From positions 1 to 64,000 of the forward strand of contig JAPLFH010000041.1 in assembly GCA_026390815.1 (NCBI GenBank): 64,000 nt of DNA, in the 5' to 3' direction. The position numbers were made by a program, and so were the translations under genes. The notes under the pieces are model-generated. The model did not search any database, had not been told where the DNA came from, and saw only the letters and a list, made by a program, of their open reading frames with translations. The first letter of the stretch is position 1. The number at the start of each line of letters is the position of its first letter. Source of the DNA: Ignavibacteriales bacterium. GTDB lineage: Bacteria; Bacteroidota; Ignavibacteria; Ignavibacteriales; SURF-24. Of the stretch, positions 37,327-45,867 are shown one piece after another.

Positions 37327-38220
37327 ATGAAATTAGACAACAATATTTTTTATACAACTAAGGAACTAATGCCCGGGGTTCCACTTAATATTTATGCTTT
37401 GCGGGGAAAAGAATATTCCATCCTAATTGATACCGGAATAAAAAGCATGCGCGACCAGCTTATTTCCTTATGCAACGAAACTAGAAATATCCGGAATGTA
37501 CTTATCACCCACGTTCATGCAGATCATATTGGATGCAATGTTGCCGTAAAGAAATTAACAGGCGCACAATTTTTTGCGGCTGGGGCAATCGCCTGGATTG
37601 AAAATTTGGAAACACATTATCAAGAGTTTTGCATTCCTTCAGAACATCTTCCGGATACACAAGAACAAAGGGAAGAAATTCTTGGTTTGATGGATGGTAC
37701 TGTTAATGTTGATACTTTAATAACTGAAGGTACAACATTTCGACCTGGAATTGATATCGAATTGGAGACAATTGCTTTACCAGGTCATAAACTGGAAGAA
37801 GTTGGATTCTTAAATCATTTAACAGGTGATCTTTTTACCGGTGATATTCTTCTTGCTTTGGCTGCTCCATTCTTTCATGGATTTCAGACTGCCCGCGGAT
37901 TCAAAAATAGTTTAAATAAAATGAAGCAAATGATTGCTGAAGGTAAAATAAATAGAGTACTTGCAGCACATCATTATCCGCTAAAAAAAGAAAAAGCCTT
38001 GGACGCAATTAGAACAACAGAAATATTTCTGAACGATGTTGAGCACGTAGTGATAAAAGAAGCAAATGGAATTGATTTCCCAAGTTTATGGAAAAATGTG
38101 TGCAACCGTATGAACAAGCAGCTTGAGTTCAGAGGATTTGCAATGCTCGAAGTTCAGGTGAATGAACTTATTGAAGATGGAATTCTTTACAAAGACAATG
38201 AAAAAATTTATAGAAAATGA
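37327..38220 (+). CDS. Metallo-beta-lactamase-fold hydrolase (lactonase candidate)
   Basis: The 297-aa protein has the binuclear zinc motif HVHADH (62-67), a second ligand region in ALPGHKLEEVGF and TGDILLALAAPFFHGF, and a late His pair in AAHHYPL. The C-terminal helical extension (about 225-297) resembles that of MBL proteins with an added winged-helix-like tail. In this operon it could open a sugar lactone made by the SDR enzyme. MBL folds are too diverse for a firm reaction. Its stop overlaps the next start by 4 bp. Confidence 0.72.
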   Translation: MKLDNNIFYTTKELMPGVPLNIYALRGKEYSILIDTGIKSMRDQLISLCNETRNIRNVLITHVHADHIGCNVAVKKLTGAQFFAAGAIAWIENLETHYQEFCIPSEHLPDTQEQREEILGLMDGTVNVDTLITEGTTFRPGIDIELETIALPGHKLEEVGFLNHLTGDLFTGDILLALAAPFFHGFQTARGFKNSLNKMKQMIAEGKINRVLAAHHYPLKKEKALDAIRTTEIFLNDVEHVVIKEANGIDFPSLWKNVCNRMNKQLEFRGFAMLEVQVNELIEDGILYKDNEKIYRK

Positions 38221-39305
38221 AAACTCTCCTAATTAAAAATTCTTGTGTTGAAGTAGGAATATTAAAAGAATGTGGTCATCTATTCCCTGTTCGCTTTTTC
38301 TTTGATAAAGAAATTATTGAACCAATGCACATTTCTCCCTGGACAAATGAAGAACTCGATCCATCAGTTCCACCAATGCTTCAATATTTACGTGGTGATT
38401 TTTTCTGCGCTCCTTTTGGTGATAGTGATTTACTTGTAGATGAATCCCGTGCTCACGGCACATCTGCAAATGATAAATGGGACGATATTCAAACAACCAA
38501 ATCATCAATCAAACTAAAGCTTTCCAAAAAAATTTCTGGTTCTGAATTAATAAAAGAAATTAATATTAATGACGATGAATCAGTTATATACCAAAAGCAT
38601 ACATTCGTTGGAGGTGATGGCAAAATTCCGGTCGGTCATCACGCAATGTTGAAAATACCCAACAATTGTTTTATTAGCTTTTCAGATTTCGCTTTTGGTG
38701 GAACTCCATCACAAGCAGTGGAGACAGATCCAGGACTTGGAAAATCTATCCTAAAATATCCACAGCAATTTTCTGATCTTACTTTGATTCAGAGATCTGA
38801 CGGGAATCTTATTGATGCATCTGTTTATCCTTTCGATACAAACCACGAAGATCTATTTATGATAATTTCTAAACAAGATATTCCATTCGGATGGTCAGCA
38901 GTAAGCTGCCCGGATAAACGTTGGTTATGGTATTCAATTAAGAATAAAAATATTTTGCCAAATACAGTAGTTTGGTTAAGCAATGGTGGAAGATATTATC
39001 CTCCATTTTCATCAAGACATAAAAATGTAATTGGTATAGAAGAAACAGCAAGCTTCTTCCATCTTGGGCATAAAGCATCAGTAGAAAAGAATTTCCTTAA
39101 TGAACGGGGATTTAAAACTTTTATTGAATTGTCGCCAAACAAAGTGATTACAATTCCATATTTATTTGGTGTGGTTAAAATACCCGGTAACTTTGGAAGA
39201 GTAAAATCAATTAAAGAGTTTAAAGATGGAATTGAAATAACCGATAACAATCAACTTAAAGTACAAGCTAAAGTAAACTTAAATTTTATCAAGGATAATA
39301 AATGA
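38217..39305 (+). CDS. Aldose-1-epimerase/mutarotase-like beta-sandwich protein
   Basis: This 362-aa protein has no signal peptide or membrane segment. It is beta-rich with GDFFCAPFGDSD, ESRAHGTSANDKW and PVGHHAMLKIP near the N-terminal half, reminiscent of the galactose-mutarotase superfamily, and a GGRYYPPFSSRHKNVIGIEETASFF segment. A mutarotase-like role on the sugar or lactone would fit between the MBL and FAH genes, but the match is by style only. It overlaps both neighbours by 4 bp, so it is an integral part of the pathway. Confidence 0.5.
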   Translation: MKTLLIKNSCVEVGILKECGHLFPVRFFFDKEIIEPMHISPWTNEELDPSVPPMLQYLRGDFFCAPFGDSDLLVDESRAHGTSANDKWDDIQTTKSSIKLKLSKKISGSELIKEININDDESVIYQKHTFVGGDGKIPVGHHAMLKIPNNCFISFSDFAFGGTPSQAVETDPGLGKSILKYPQQFSDLTLIQRSDGNLIDASVYPFDTNHEDLFMIISKQDIPFGWSAVSCPDKRWLWYSIKNKNILPNTVVWLSNGGRYYPPFSSRHKNVIGIEETASFFHLGHKASVEKNFLNERGFKTFIELSPNKVITIPYLFGVVKIPGNFGRVKSIKEFKDGIEITDNNQLKVQAKVNLNFIKDNK

Positions 39306-40144
39306 AACTTGGAGCAATTAAAAACAAAGGGGCGGCAGTATGTTTTGATGATGGATATGTTTTATTAAGTAAGTTAGGATTTACCGGCTCACTTGAGCAA
39401 CTCATATCTGCCGGGACTGATGTGTTAGGTGAAGTAAAAAATAAACTGGCTTTGAATAATGAGTTTATTCCATATAAGAATGAAGATCTTGATGCACCAC
39501 TTAGAAAGCCCGGTAAGATCGTAGCAATAGGACTTAATTATATTGATCACGCTTCAGAATCAAAAATGGAATTGCCAAAACATCCACTTGTATTCACAAA
39601 ATTCAATTCTTCAATTACAGGGCCATATGATCCGATAATTATTCCTTCATCAGTTACTGATAAAGTTGATTATGAAGTTGAACTTGCTGTAATAATTGGC
39701 AAGCAGGCAAAAAATGTTACAAAAGAAAATGCGCTTCAATATGTTTTTGGTTATACAATTATTAATGATGTTTCTGCACGGGATATTCAATTTGAAGATG
39801 GTCAATGGGTTAGAGGAAAATCACTGGATACTTTTTGTCCGATGGGTCCGTATTTAATCACAAAAGATGAAATCAATGATCCACAAAATCTTCAACTTAC
39901 CTGTGAAGTTAATAATAATATTTTACAGAACGCCTCAACAAAAGATATGATATTCAGCGTGGCTGAACTTATTTCGGTTTTATCAAATTCATTTACATTT
40001 GAACCTGGAGATATAATTTCTACCGGTACGCCAAGTGGCGTTGGGTTTATTCGTAAGCCGCCAATTTACCTGCAGAATGGTGATGTTATAATAACAGAAG
40101 TTCAACATATTGGAAAATTAATTAATAAGGTAAAAGTATTATGA
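39302..40144 (+). CDS. FAH-family hydrolase (2,4-diketo-3-deoxy-acid hydrolase candidate)
   Basis: The 280-aa protein has a short N-terminal domain and the FAH fold: KIVAIGLNYIDHASE, metal ligands Glu125 and Glu127 in DYEVELAVIIG, Asp156 in NDVSARD, and the terminal GDIISTGTPSGVGF. Homologues cleave 2,4-diketo-3-deoxy-aldonates (L-fuconate, L-rhamnonate) to pyruvate and a hydroxy acid. The adjacent SDR, which would make the diketo compound, supports this. It overlaps its neighbours by 4 bp on both sides. Confidence 0.88.
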   Translation: MKLGAIKNKGAAVCFDDGYVLLSKLGFTGSLEQLISAGTDVLGEVKNKLALNNEFIPYKNEDLDAPLRKPGKIVAIGLNYIDHASESKMELPKHPLVFTKFNSSITGPYDPIIIPSSVTDKVDYEVELAVIIGKQAKNVTKENALQYVFGYTIINDVSARDIQFEDGQWVRGKSLDTFCPMGPYLITKDEINDPQNLQLTCEVNNNILQNASTKDMIFSVAELISVLSNSFTFEPGDIISTGTPSGVGFIRKPPIYLQNGDVIITEVQHIGKLINKVKVL

Positions 40145-40896
40145 AACGCCTTGATGGTAAACGTGTAATTGTAACCGGCGGAGCTTCTGGTATTGGGAAA
40201 GCAATCGTTAAAATGTTTGTTAATGAAGGCGCTAAAGTGATAGTCGCTGATATCGATCTGAAGTCAGCAAAATTACTAAGTGATGAATTACTTGATCAAG
40301 CAAAACCTTTCGAACTAAATGTTACTTCAGCAGAAAATTTTTTATCTCTTATTAATTTCTGTGAAAGAGAATTTGCTGGACTTGATGTATTGGTAAACAA
40401 TGCGGGGATCGGATTGGCAAGTAAACTTCCCGACACTTTGGAAAGTGATTGGCAGCGTGTAATTGATGTTAACTTAAAAGGAACTTTTCTTGGAATGAAA
40501 TACGCAATTCCATTAATGAAAAAAACTGGGGGCGGATCAATTATAAATATTTCATCAATCGCTGCTCTGGTCGGATTAGCAGATCGTGCAGTTTACTCCG
40601 CCTCCAAAGGCGGTATAATTGCGATGAGCCGTGCCGCTGCTATTGATCATATAAATGATAACATCCGGATTAACTGCATTGCACCAGGTACAGTTGATAC
40701 ACCCTGGATTGAAAGAATAACGCAAACTTATGCAGATCCATCAGCAGCAAAAAAATCTATGATCGAAAGACAACCTCACGGAAGATTAGTTTCTCCCGAT
40801 GAAATAGCTTCAATGGCTGTATACCTTGCATCAGATGAATCTAAATCTACGATAGGTTCAGTTATGGTTGTTGATGGTGGAGTAACAGCTAAATAA
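40141..40896 (+). CDS. SDR-family dehydrogenase (2-keto-3-deoxy-aldonate dehydrogenase candidate)
   Basis: The 251-aa classical SDR has TGGASGIG (12-19), Asp37 for NAD, NNAG (86-89), Ser138/139, Tyr152 and Lys156 (YSASK), and the end VVDGGVTAK. Its sequence style is close to 2-keto-3-deoxy-L-fuconate dehydrogenases. It is the last gene of the operon. Its stop codon is followed immediately by GTTTAAC, where the attC-like region begins. No terminator hairpin is visible. Confidence 0.87.
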   Translation: MKRLDGKRVIVTGGASGIGKAIVKMFVNEGAKVIVADIDLKSAKLLSDELLDQAKPFELNVTSAENFLSLINFCEREFAGLDVLVNNAGIGLASKLPDTLESDWQRVIDVNLKGTFLGMKYAIPLMKKTGGGSIINISSIAALVGLADRAVYSASKGGIIAMSRAAAIDHINDNIRINCIAPGTVDTPWIERITQTYADPSAAKKSMIERQPHGRLVSPDEIASMAVYLASDESKSTIGSVMVVDGGVTAK

Positions 40897-41077
40897 GTTT
40901 AACTTTCCACCTTAATACATTTTCCTTGCCATAAATAATTTATCCAAATTACAAATAGTCCCATTAGTCGCTTTACGCCTGCCCACCATAGGTAAATTTG
41001 TAGTTAATCGAGGCTTATTCCAACACAAGATTATAACTCAGCAAGCTTCCTTTTAATCCTTTATAACGTTAGGTAGT
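40897..41077 (-). repeat. attC-like site, family A copy 1
   Basis: A 181-bp gap that starts with GTTTAAC directly after the SDR stop and ends with GTTAGGTAGT (41068-41077). The core shares AGTCGCTTTACGCCTGCC, GGCTTATTCCAACACAAG and TCCTTTATAACGTTA with the gaps at 44800-45000 and, partly, 55900-56083. It serves as the downstream site of the 382-aa cassette gene. Confidence 0.55.
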
Positions 41078-41105
41078 ATATTGTATTTACATATTATCTT
41101 TCTAA

Positions 41106-42254
41106 TCATTGGATTAAAATATTTCCCTTATATGTTGGCTGATTCTTGCGCTCAGGATTACTTTGTGAAAGTTCATCAAACCGTTCACAAGCTTTGATTA
41201 ATTCCAACTTTTGATTACAAGTATCAGTCTCGTTTAGATAATTACGTTGGTCAATTAATAAATTACTATCTTCTGAAAATGATAATATTTTACAAGATAA
41301 AGGAGTCTTTGGTGGACATCCTTGCGAAGCCAAAACTGATTTTATATAACTTGTAGCAAAAATACCTTCGAAATAAATAGATATACTGCAATTTCGAGAA
41401 TTAGAGTTACATATTTGCAATGAAGTATTTATTAGAGATTTAGCAACTAACGTATTCCCGCTACTATCAAAATATTGGTATGATGGTGGATTCCAATCCC
41501 TTGGAAAGTTAGAAATTAAAATTGCACTGGATTCATATAGCCTGATTTCTTTAGCTAAGTTACAAAGTTTTGATAAGCTACACACATCATTTAAAAATAT
41601 TTTCTTTTTAATGTTTTTAATTGTTTGCTCGTATTGTGTTTTATTATTTTTTAAGGTAATCTGTAAAGGAAGACCCCCAACATATAAGATTCTATTTGCT
41701 TCGGAGATATTAAAATCGTCAATAATAAATTTTGTTAATGTATCCAAACAGTCAAAGTGAAAAAATTGAAATGAATCCAAGTATAAAAATGATTTAGATA
41801 GCATTGGTTGACAAGAAATATCTGAAATAATACATCTTCGATAACTATCCTCAAAAAGAAATAGAACCAAAACAGTTTGCTGTGATTTATCATCATCCAA
41901 TGTAATTAAAGGTGCTCTAACAAAGGCTGAATGTGTTTCAGCTAAACCTAACTTCTTAAGAGTTGGGATAACAGATGAAGTAACATTATCTGTTAATATA
42001 AATGTGCTTTTAATATTTGAAGATAAATTATGCTTTTCTAAAAACTCCATCATTTCTGGATTTAAATCATTCTGTAATTCATTTAAAACTTTATATAGTT
42101 TTTCAGAATCACAATTTTTATCGTCTTCCAATACTAATATGCTATGGGTTATTTTTTGCGGATCAATTTGAAAAGGTGAATCTGAAGAAGAAATATTTAC
42201 AGTTTCCCACAAATGGTTTTCTTTTTTCTTAAAGAAACTTTTAAATAAATTCAT
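41106..42254 (-). CDS. Cassette-borne protein of unknown function
   Basis: The 382-aa protein is not recognised. It has no signal peptide or membrane helix. It is moderately cysteine-rich (about a dozen Cys spread along the chain) and alternates short beta strands and helices (ITHSILVLEDD, TVLVLFLFEDSYRRCIISD, RILYVGGLPLQI). The start is supported by a strong AAGGAGG six bases before the ATG. The unit is bounded by GTTAGGTAGT (41068-41077) and ACTACCTAAT (42269-42278), complementary at 9 of 10 positions. Its N-terminus MNLFKSFFKKKEN resembles MSLFDKIFNKKNN of the cassette protein at 56076-57059. Confidence 0.75.
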   Translation of the reverse strand: MNLFKSFFKKKENHLWETVNISSSDSPFQIDPQKITHSILVLEDDKNCDSEKLYKVLNELQNDLNPEMMEFLEKHNLSSNIKSTFILTDNVTSSVIPTLKKLGLAETHSAFVRAPLITLDDDKSQQTVLVLFLFEDSYRRCIISDISCQPMLSKSFLYLDSFQFFHFDCLDTLTKFIIDDFNISEANRILYVGGLPLQITLKNNKTQYEQTIKNIKKKIFLNDVCSLSKLCNLAKEIRLYESSAILISNFPRDWNPPSYQYFDSSGNTLVAKSLINTSLQICNSNSRNCSISIYFEGIFATSYIKSVLASQGCPPKTPLSCKILSFSEDSNLLIDQRNYLNETDTCNQKLELIKACERFDELSQSNPERKNQPTYKGNILIQ

Positions 42255-42278
42255 AGTAAACCTCCTTCACTACCTAAT

Positions 42279-42557
42279 GATGTGTTTTGTTAAAATACAA
42301 CACAGCCGAATAAATTATTTAAAGATCTCCGTAAATCTTACTTTTGTAAAATTAAAATTATTTCAAAGCTAATTTCCTCAACACCCAAAATGACGAATCT
42401 CTTATTCTCTAATAATGGGTTATCTCAAGGAATTTTATCCTTCACCTCGTTTTTGTAGCAGCGTAAAATTTTAATTAACATATTCAAACAAAAATATTTT
42501 TCTCTTTAGACTTCTCCGTACTATTGACTTTTTCCTTTTTTAAGCGGTTAGGTGTTT
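42279..42557 (-). repeat. attC-like site, family B copy 1
   Basis: About 280 bp, nearly the same as 43822-44098 and 57998-58277: GTTAAAATACAACAC near one end, AAAGATCTCC, TACTTTTGTAAAATTAAAA, and CTTCTCCGTA...TTTTTTAAGCGGTTAG at the other. It ends in GTTAGGTGTTT (42547-42557), which matches the far end of the next unit. The repeats differ only by scattered substitutions. It holds no ORF of note. Confidence 0.6.
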
Positions 42558-42610
42558 TTGAAATTGCCTATAATCTTTGCCTGTTATAATATTTCTTACT
42601 AGCATAATAA

Positions 42611-43216
42611 TTATTCTTTACTAATATTTTCAGGAGGTAAATCTTCCTTTTCGATTGGCGCGACTTTTTTACTCAACATAAACAACCTAAGTGAGGAAAC
42701 GAAACCTGCAATTGTAACTCCATAAATTATTAGCGAGTCGGAAAGCATGGCAAGAACGAATAAAAATAATGCTATTGCCAAATATCTACTTGATTGAATA
42801 ATTAATCCCGTTCGCTGATGTAGAAATAATTTCCCATGTAAACCTCTTCTACTTGCTCTGTATCCAAGCACATTTGTCAGGTGTTGTGTATCAACTATTA
42901 ATAACATTCCCCAGATAAATCCTATGAAAAATTCCTGTAGTAGGTTTGGCATGAATAATAATGCAACGGGCAGCCCAATACCTGCGATTATTGTAGCTGT
43001 AAAATGCCGGAGATTAAATATTTTTAGTTTTGCTACTGATTCCTGTATCGCCGGGTTGCCCTCAATTGTATTTACAGGGTAGCTTTTATAGTGTTTTGAA
43101 TAATGTTCTTTCCTTTCCTTTTCCTGTACAAGAGTTAGTAAATAATCGCTCCACATTAAGAGTATTGTAATCATGCCAGTAATAAGCGGATTATTCATTA
43201 AGAATTTTAATACCAT
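42611..43216 (-). CDS. Cassette-borne multi-span membrane protein
   Basis: The 201-aa protein is unknown. Predicted helices lie about 12-30, 72-90, 93-112, 140-160 and 163-180. A polar loop 33-65 (QEKERKEHYSKHYKSYP) and a TQHLTNVLGYRASRRGLHGKLFLHQRTG loop contain several His and Arg. The unit is bounded by GTTAGGTGTTT (42547-42557) and AAACACATAAC (43246-43256), complementary at 10 of 11 positions. No family assignment. Confidence 0.7.
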   Translation of the reverse strand: MVLKFLMNNPLITGMITILLMWSDYLLTLVQEKERKEHYSKHYKSYPVNTIEGNPAIQESVAKLKIFNLRHFTATIIAGIGLPVALLFMPNLLQEFFIGFIWGMLLIVDTQHLTNVLGYRASRRGLHGKLFLHQRTGLIIQSSRYLAIALFLFVLAMLSDSLIIYGVTIAGFVSSLRLFMLSKKVAPIEKEDLPPENISKE

Positions 43217-43245
43217 TTTTATGCCTTATATTTATACCATTTTAT

Positions 43246-43287
43246 AAACACATAACGTCGTCCGTCTTGTTTGGCAGGTTATATGTG
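43246..43287 (-). repeat. Short attC-like junction
   Basis: AAACACATAAC and GTTATATGTGTTT form an inverted repeat around a 21-base centre (CGTCGTCCGTC...GGCAG). The left half closes the 201-aa unit. The right half resembles, with two extra bases, the far end AGCACATAAC (43812-43821) of the next unit. It is shorter than a normal attC. The stretch 43288-43461 holds only a second GCATAAC and an ACTGCT/AGCAGT hairpin near 43426-43444, possibly a decayed, gene-less cassette. Confidence 0.4.
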
Positions 43288-43461
43288 TTTTTACACTTTA
43301 GATAAAATTCTTTTTGCTTTCTCCATTCTATTCATAAATTTTTCAAGATTTGGTAACCCATCGCTTTTTTCTGAATAAACAATATTTTTTTTACACCTTG
43401 GTTAAAAAAAAAGAATTGACGCATAACTGCTAGTTGCCAGCAGTGATTTATTTTTCTAACC

Positions 43462-43773
43462 TTAGTGCCCACTAAACGGTGTCCCGAAAATGCCAACAGC
43501 AAGTTCTGCCCAAATGAGGAGGAGTGCTGCCAGAAAAACTACACAGATGGCGATTCGGTACTTTATTTGATTTATCTTCCTCAGAATAAATTCACACATC
43601 AGACCAGTGCCGAGTAGTAGGATAGCAGCAACAACAAAATCGAGTACTGTCCAGCTTACCTCATCTGAGAACTGCATCGCTACTAGTGGTATAAATAGTA
43701 GAACCACTACAGCTAGCACAATTGCGATAAGTCTTTTGTTCTGCGTAATCATATATTTTTTGCTTTTATTCAT
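43462..43773 (-). CDS. Small three-helix membrane protein
   Basis: The 103-aa protein has predicted transmembrane segments about 12-30, 36-58 and 73-97 and a short C-terminal tail (FGTPFSGH). No family is recognised. It lies between a short attC-like junction and an AGCACATAAC terminus, so it is probably a cassette passenger. GGAAGAAA lies just before the chosen ATG. Confidence 0.6.
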   Translation of the reverse strand: MNKSKKYMITQNKRLIAIVLAVVVLLFIPLVAMQFSDEVSWTVLDFVVAAILLLGTGLMCEFILRKINQIKYRIAICVVFLAALLLIWAELAVGIFGTPFSGH

Positions 43774-43821
43774 TTTCTTCCATTCATAATTCTATATTTT
43801 TATTTTAACTAAGCACATAAC

Positions 43822-44098
43822 GACGTGTTATGTTAAAATACAACACAGCCGAATAAATTATTTAAAGATCTCCGTAAATCTTACTTTTGTAAAATTAAAA
43901 TTATTTCAAAGCTAATTTCCGCAACACCCCAATTGACGAATATTTATACTCAATTAATCGGGTTTTCTCTCGTTATTTTATTCTTCTTCCCATTTTTGTA
44001 GCAACTTAAAATTTTAATTTACCTTTGTCAAATAAAAATATTTTTCTCCTTGGACTTCTCCGTTTTATTGATTTTTTTCTTTTTTAAGCGGTTAGCTG
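43822..44098 (-). repeat. attC-like site, family B copy 2
   Basis: Same 280-bp family as 42279-42557 and 57998-58277. It begins after the AA|CG junction at 43821 and ends in GTTAGCTG (44091-44098). That octamer is the perfect complement of CAGCTAAC at 44793-44800, the other end of the M23 peptidase unit. Confidence 0.62.
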
Positions 44099-44118
44099 GT
44101 GGCTCACTTTGCCAAGAT

Positions 44119-44685
44119 TTAATATGGAAGTGCTTTGTATGATACACCTTCTATTAATCCTATCGGATGCTGTATCGTGTTCTTGAAATCAAAGGGAATC
44201 GTCTGGTCGCTTCTGCCGTTGTTGGTATTCGTAACATCGAAATGTAAATGTGGTGGACCTCCGCTCCCTGAATTGCCACTCATACCGATGGTGTCGCCCG
44301 GTATTACTGCCTGACCTATCTTCACCAAAGCTCCATTTGTTGTTAGATGAACATAGCGCGCATAGGTCGAATCCTCATGAATAACGATGACTACGTTTTC
44401 ATGACCTGCAGTCTGGTCATAGTCCGAATAACTCTCAAGAATATATACAACATGACCTCTTCGGGCGGTAGTAATAAGTGTTCCGATTGGCATCGCAAAA
44501 TCCACAGCATAGCGGAATGTACCATTGTGTGAATATGGGTCGTTGAATTCCTGCGAGCATATATATTCCCGCCCGACCGGATAAGGCAAAACATACTTAG
44601 CCTCTACCGACAGCACCTCATCGTTTTCAGGAGTGCACGATAGAAAAAGAAAAAAAAGCGCACAGAACATAACAATGGACTTCAT
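44119..44685 (-). CDS. M23-family metallopeptidase lipoprotein (copy A)
   Basis: The 188-aa protein has a lipobox (LFLSC, Cys17) and an M23/LysM-less peptidase domain covering the rest. HNGTFRYAVDF supplies the first His and Asp ligands, YARYVHL the general His, and GNSGSGGPPHLHFDV the final HxH. It would cleave peptidoglycan cross-bridges or another glycine-rich peptide in the periplasm. GAGGAAAC precedes the ATG. A near copy lies at 58298-58873 with the same flanks. The two differ mainly in the linker after the lipobox. Confidence 0.88.
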   Translation of the reverse strand: MKSIVMFCALFFLFLSCTPENDEVLSVEAKYVLPYPVGREYICSQEFNDPYSHNGTFRYAVDFAMPIGTLITTARRGHVVYILESYSDYDQTAGHENVVIVIHEDSTYARYVHLTTNGALVKIGQAVIPGDTIGMSGNSGSGGPPHLHFDVTNTNNGRSDQTIPFDFKNTIQHPIGLIEGVSYKALPY

Positions 44686-44799
44686 AGTGTTTCCTCGAGA
44701 TAAGTTGTTGAATCTGGATCAGTACTAATTACAAGCCTTCCGTGTTTAACACTGTATGAAAGGCAATATGCAATTCACTTTCTTGGCGCCAACAGCTAA

Positions 44800-45000
44800 C
44801 GCCATTGCTGATAAGCGGCGCCCAAGAATAGGGAAGCTATATAAAAAACAACTTTCTATTATAAATTAAAATTTATTTAACAGAACAACTAGTCCCATAA
44901 TACGCTTTGCGCCTGCCCACCATAGTTAGCCTTGTATCAGGAGGGGCTTATTCCAACACAAGATTATAACTCTGCAAGCTTCTTTATAACGTTATATGTA
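44800..45000 (-). repeat. attC-like site, family A copy 2
   Basis: The gap begins at the AA|CG junction after CAGCTAAC and continues with CCATTGCTGATAAGCGGCGCC, which also follows the second M23 unit at 58988. From 44900 it carries the family A core (CTTTGCGCCTGCCCACC, GGCTTATTCCAACACAAG, TTTATAACGTTA) and ends in GTTATATGTA (44991-45000). Confidence 0.52.
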
Positions 45001-45081
45001 AATTATTTCCCTTTGTTACCTGCTGTTTGATGTTTTATTTTTTATAAACTCGTATATCTACAATAAACATTAATATATTTT

Positions 45082-45744
45082 TTATTTTGATTGTAATGAA
45101 CTTTCAATTCCAAACAAATCATATGGTTTTTTACTAAAATTATCATTAAATAAAAATACTGCGAGAAAAATATATGCAATAAATCCAAAAACAATAAGTA
45201 TCTGAATCTTGGATGTTTTTTGAACATCTTGTTTTGATTTTACCTCACAAACTTCACCAGGGCAGTGTTGAGCTTTTTCTTTATAAAAAATCGAATAAAA
45301 TTTACATCCTAAACAAATTCCAAAAGCTGTTTCAAAAAATAAGAATATCAGACAAATCATACAGCCTAGACCAGTTATTGGGCTGTATGCATTCACTACC
45401 ACTAAATGAATGAATATTATGGATGCCAAAACTATACCTATTATCCAGGCGAATTTTTTTGGTTTTGCACCAACATATTCTGGAGTTTGTTTCCTAACAA
45501 TCAAACGCCCAATTATTAAGGAAGGAGAAAATTTTGGATTAATAAAAACACGTATTACAATATCTGTAAGAAATATCGTTATAGCATACTTTATCATTAA
45601 AAAATCCCCTTTTAGAGCTGCTAACATTATTGAGATAAACATAATTATAAATAGTATCCCTGCTGCAGCCCTTATTTCCCGTTCATTTAGTACAGGAATG
45701 TTATAACCTTCAACATCCTCTCCAAATTTTAAAATTTTGTTCAT
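45082..45744 (-). CDS. DUF4395-type membrane protein
   Basis: The 220-aa inner-membrane protein carries the DUF4395 pattern: NEREIRAAAG opening, DIVIRVFINPKFSPSLIIGRLIV, GAKPKKFAWIIG, and the cysteine-bearing GLGCMICLIFLFFETAFGICLGCKFYSIF. A further helix lies near the C-terminus. DUF4395 proteins often accompany thiol/sulfur-handling genes, but no such neighbour is here. The start at 45744 is preferred because GAGGAG lies six bases ahead; an upstream in-frame ATG at 45768 lacks this. Confidence 0.75.
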   Translation of the reverse strand: MNKILKFGEDVEGYNIPVLNEREIRAAAGILFIIMFISIMLAALKGDFLMIKYAITIFLTDIVIRVFINPKFSPSLIIGRLIVRKQTPEYVGAKPKKFAWIIGIVLASIIFIHLVVVNAYSPITGLGCMICLIFLFFETAFGICLGCKFYSIFYKEKAQHCPGEVCEVKSKQDVQKTSKIQILIVFGFIAYIFLAVFLFNDNFSKKPYDLFGIESSLQSK

Positions 45745-45867
45745 ACCCGACTCCTCTTTTTTGTTCATATGTATGACGTATTGATATTTATGTTAGTTAC
45801 ATTAAAGTATTGAGCTTTGAATAAGCATGCATTTTTTTTTCAAAATATATTACCAATAACTAAATGT

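Noticed and set aside
35290-40896. A firm call of L-rhamnose or L-fucose as the pathway substrate
   Set aside because: The gene set fits either, and the dehydratase is GlucD-like. Sequence alone does not decide it.
42279-42557. Family B repeat as a MITE or small transposon
   Set aside because: Its ends do not form terminal inverted repeats of their own in all copies, no target-site duplication is visible, and the pairing partners of its terminus lie at the far end of the adjacent gene unit. The cassette explanation fits better, though a genome-wide search is needed.
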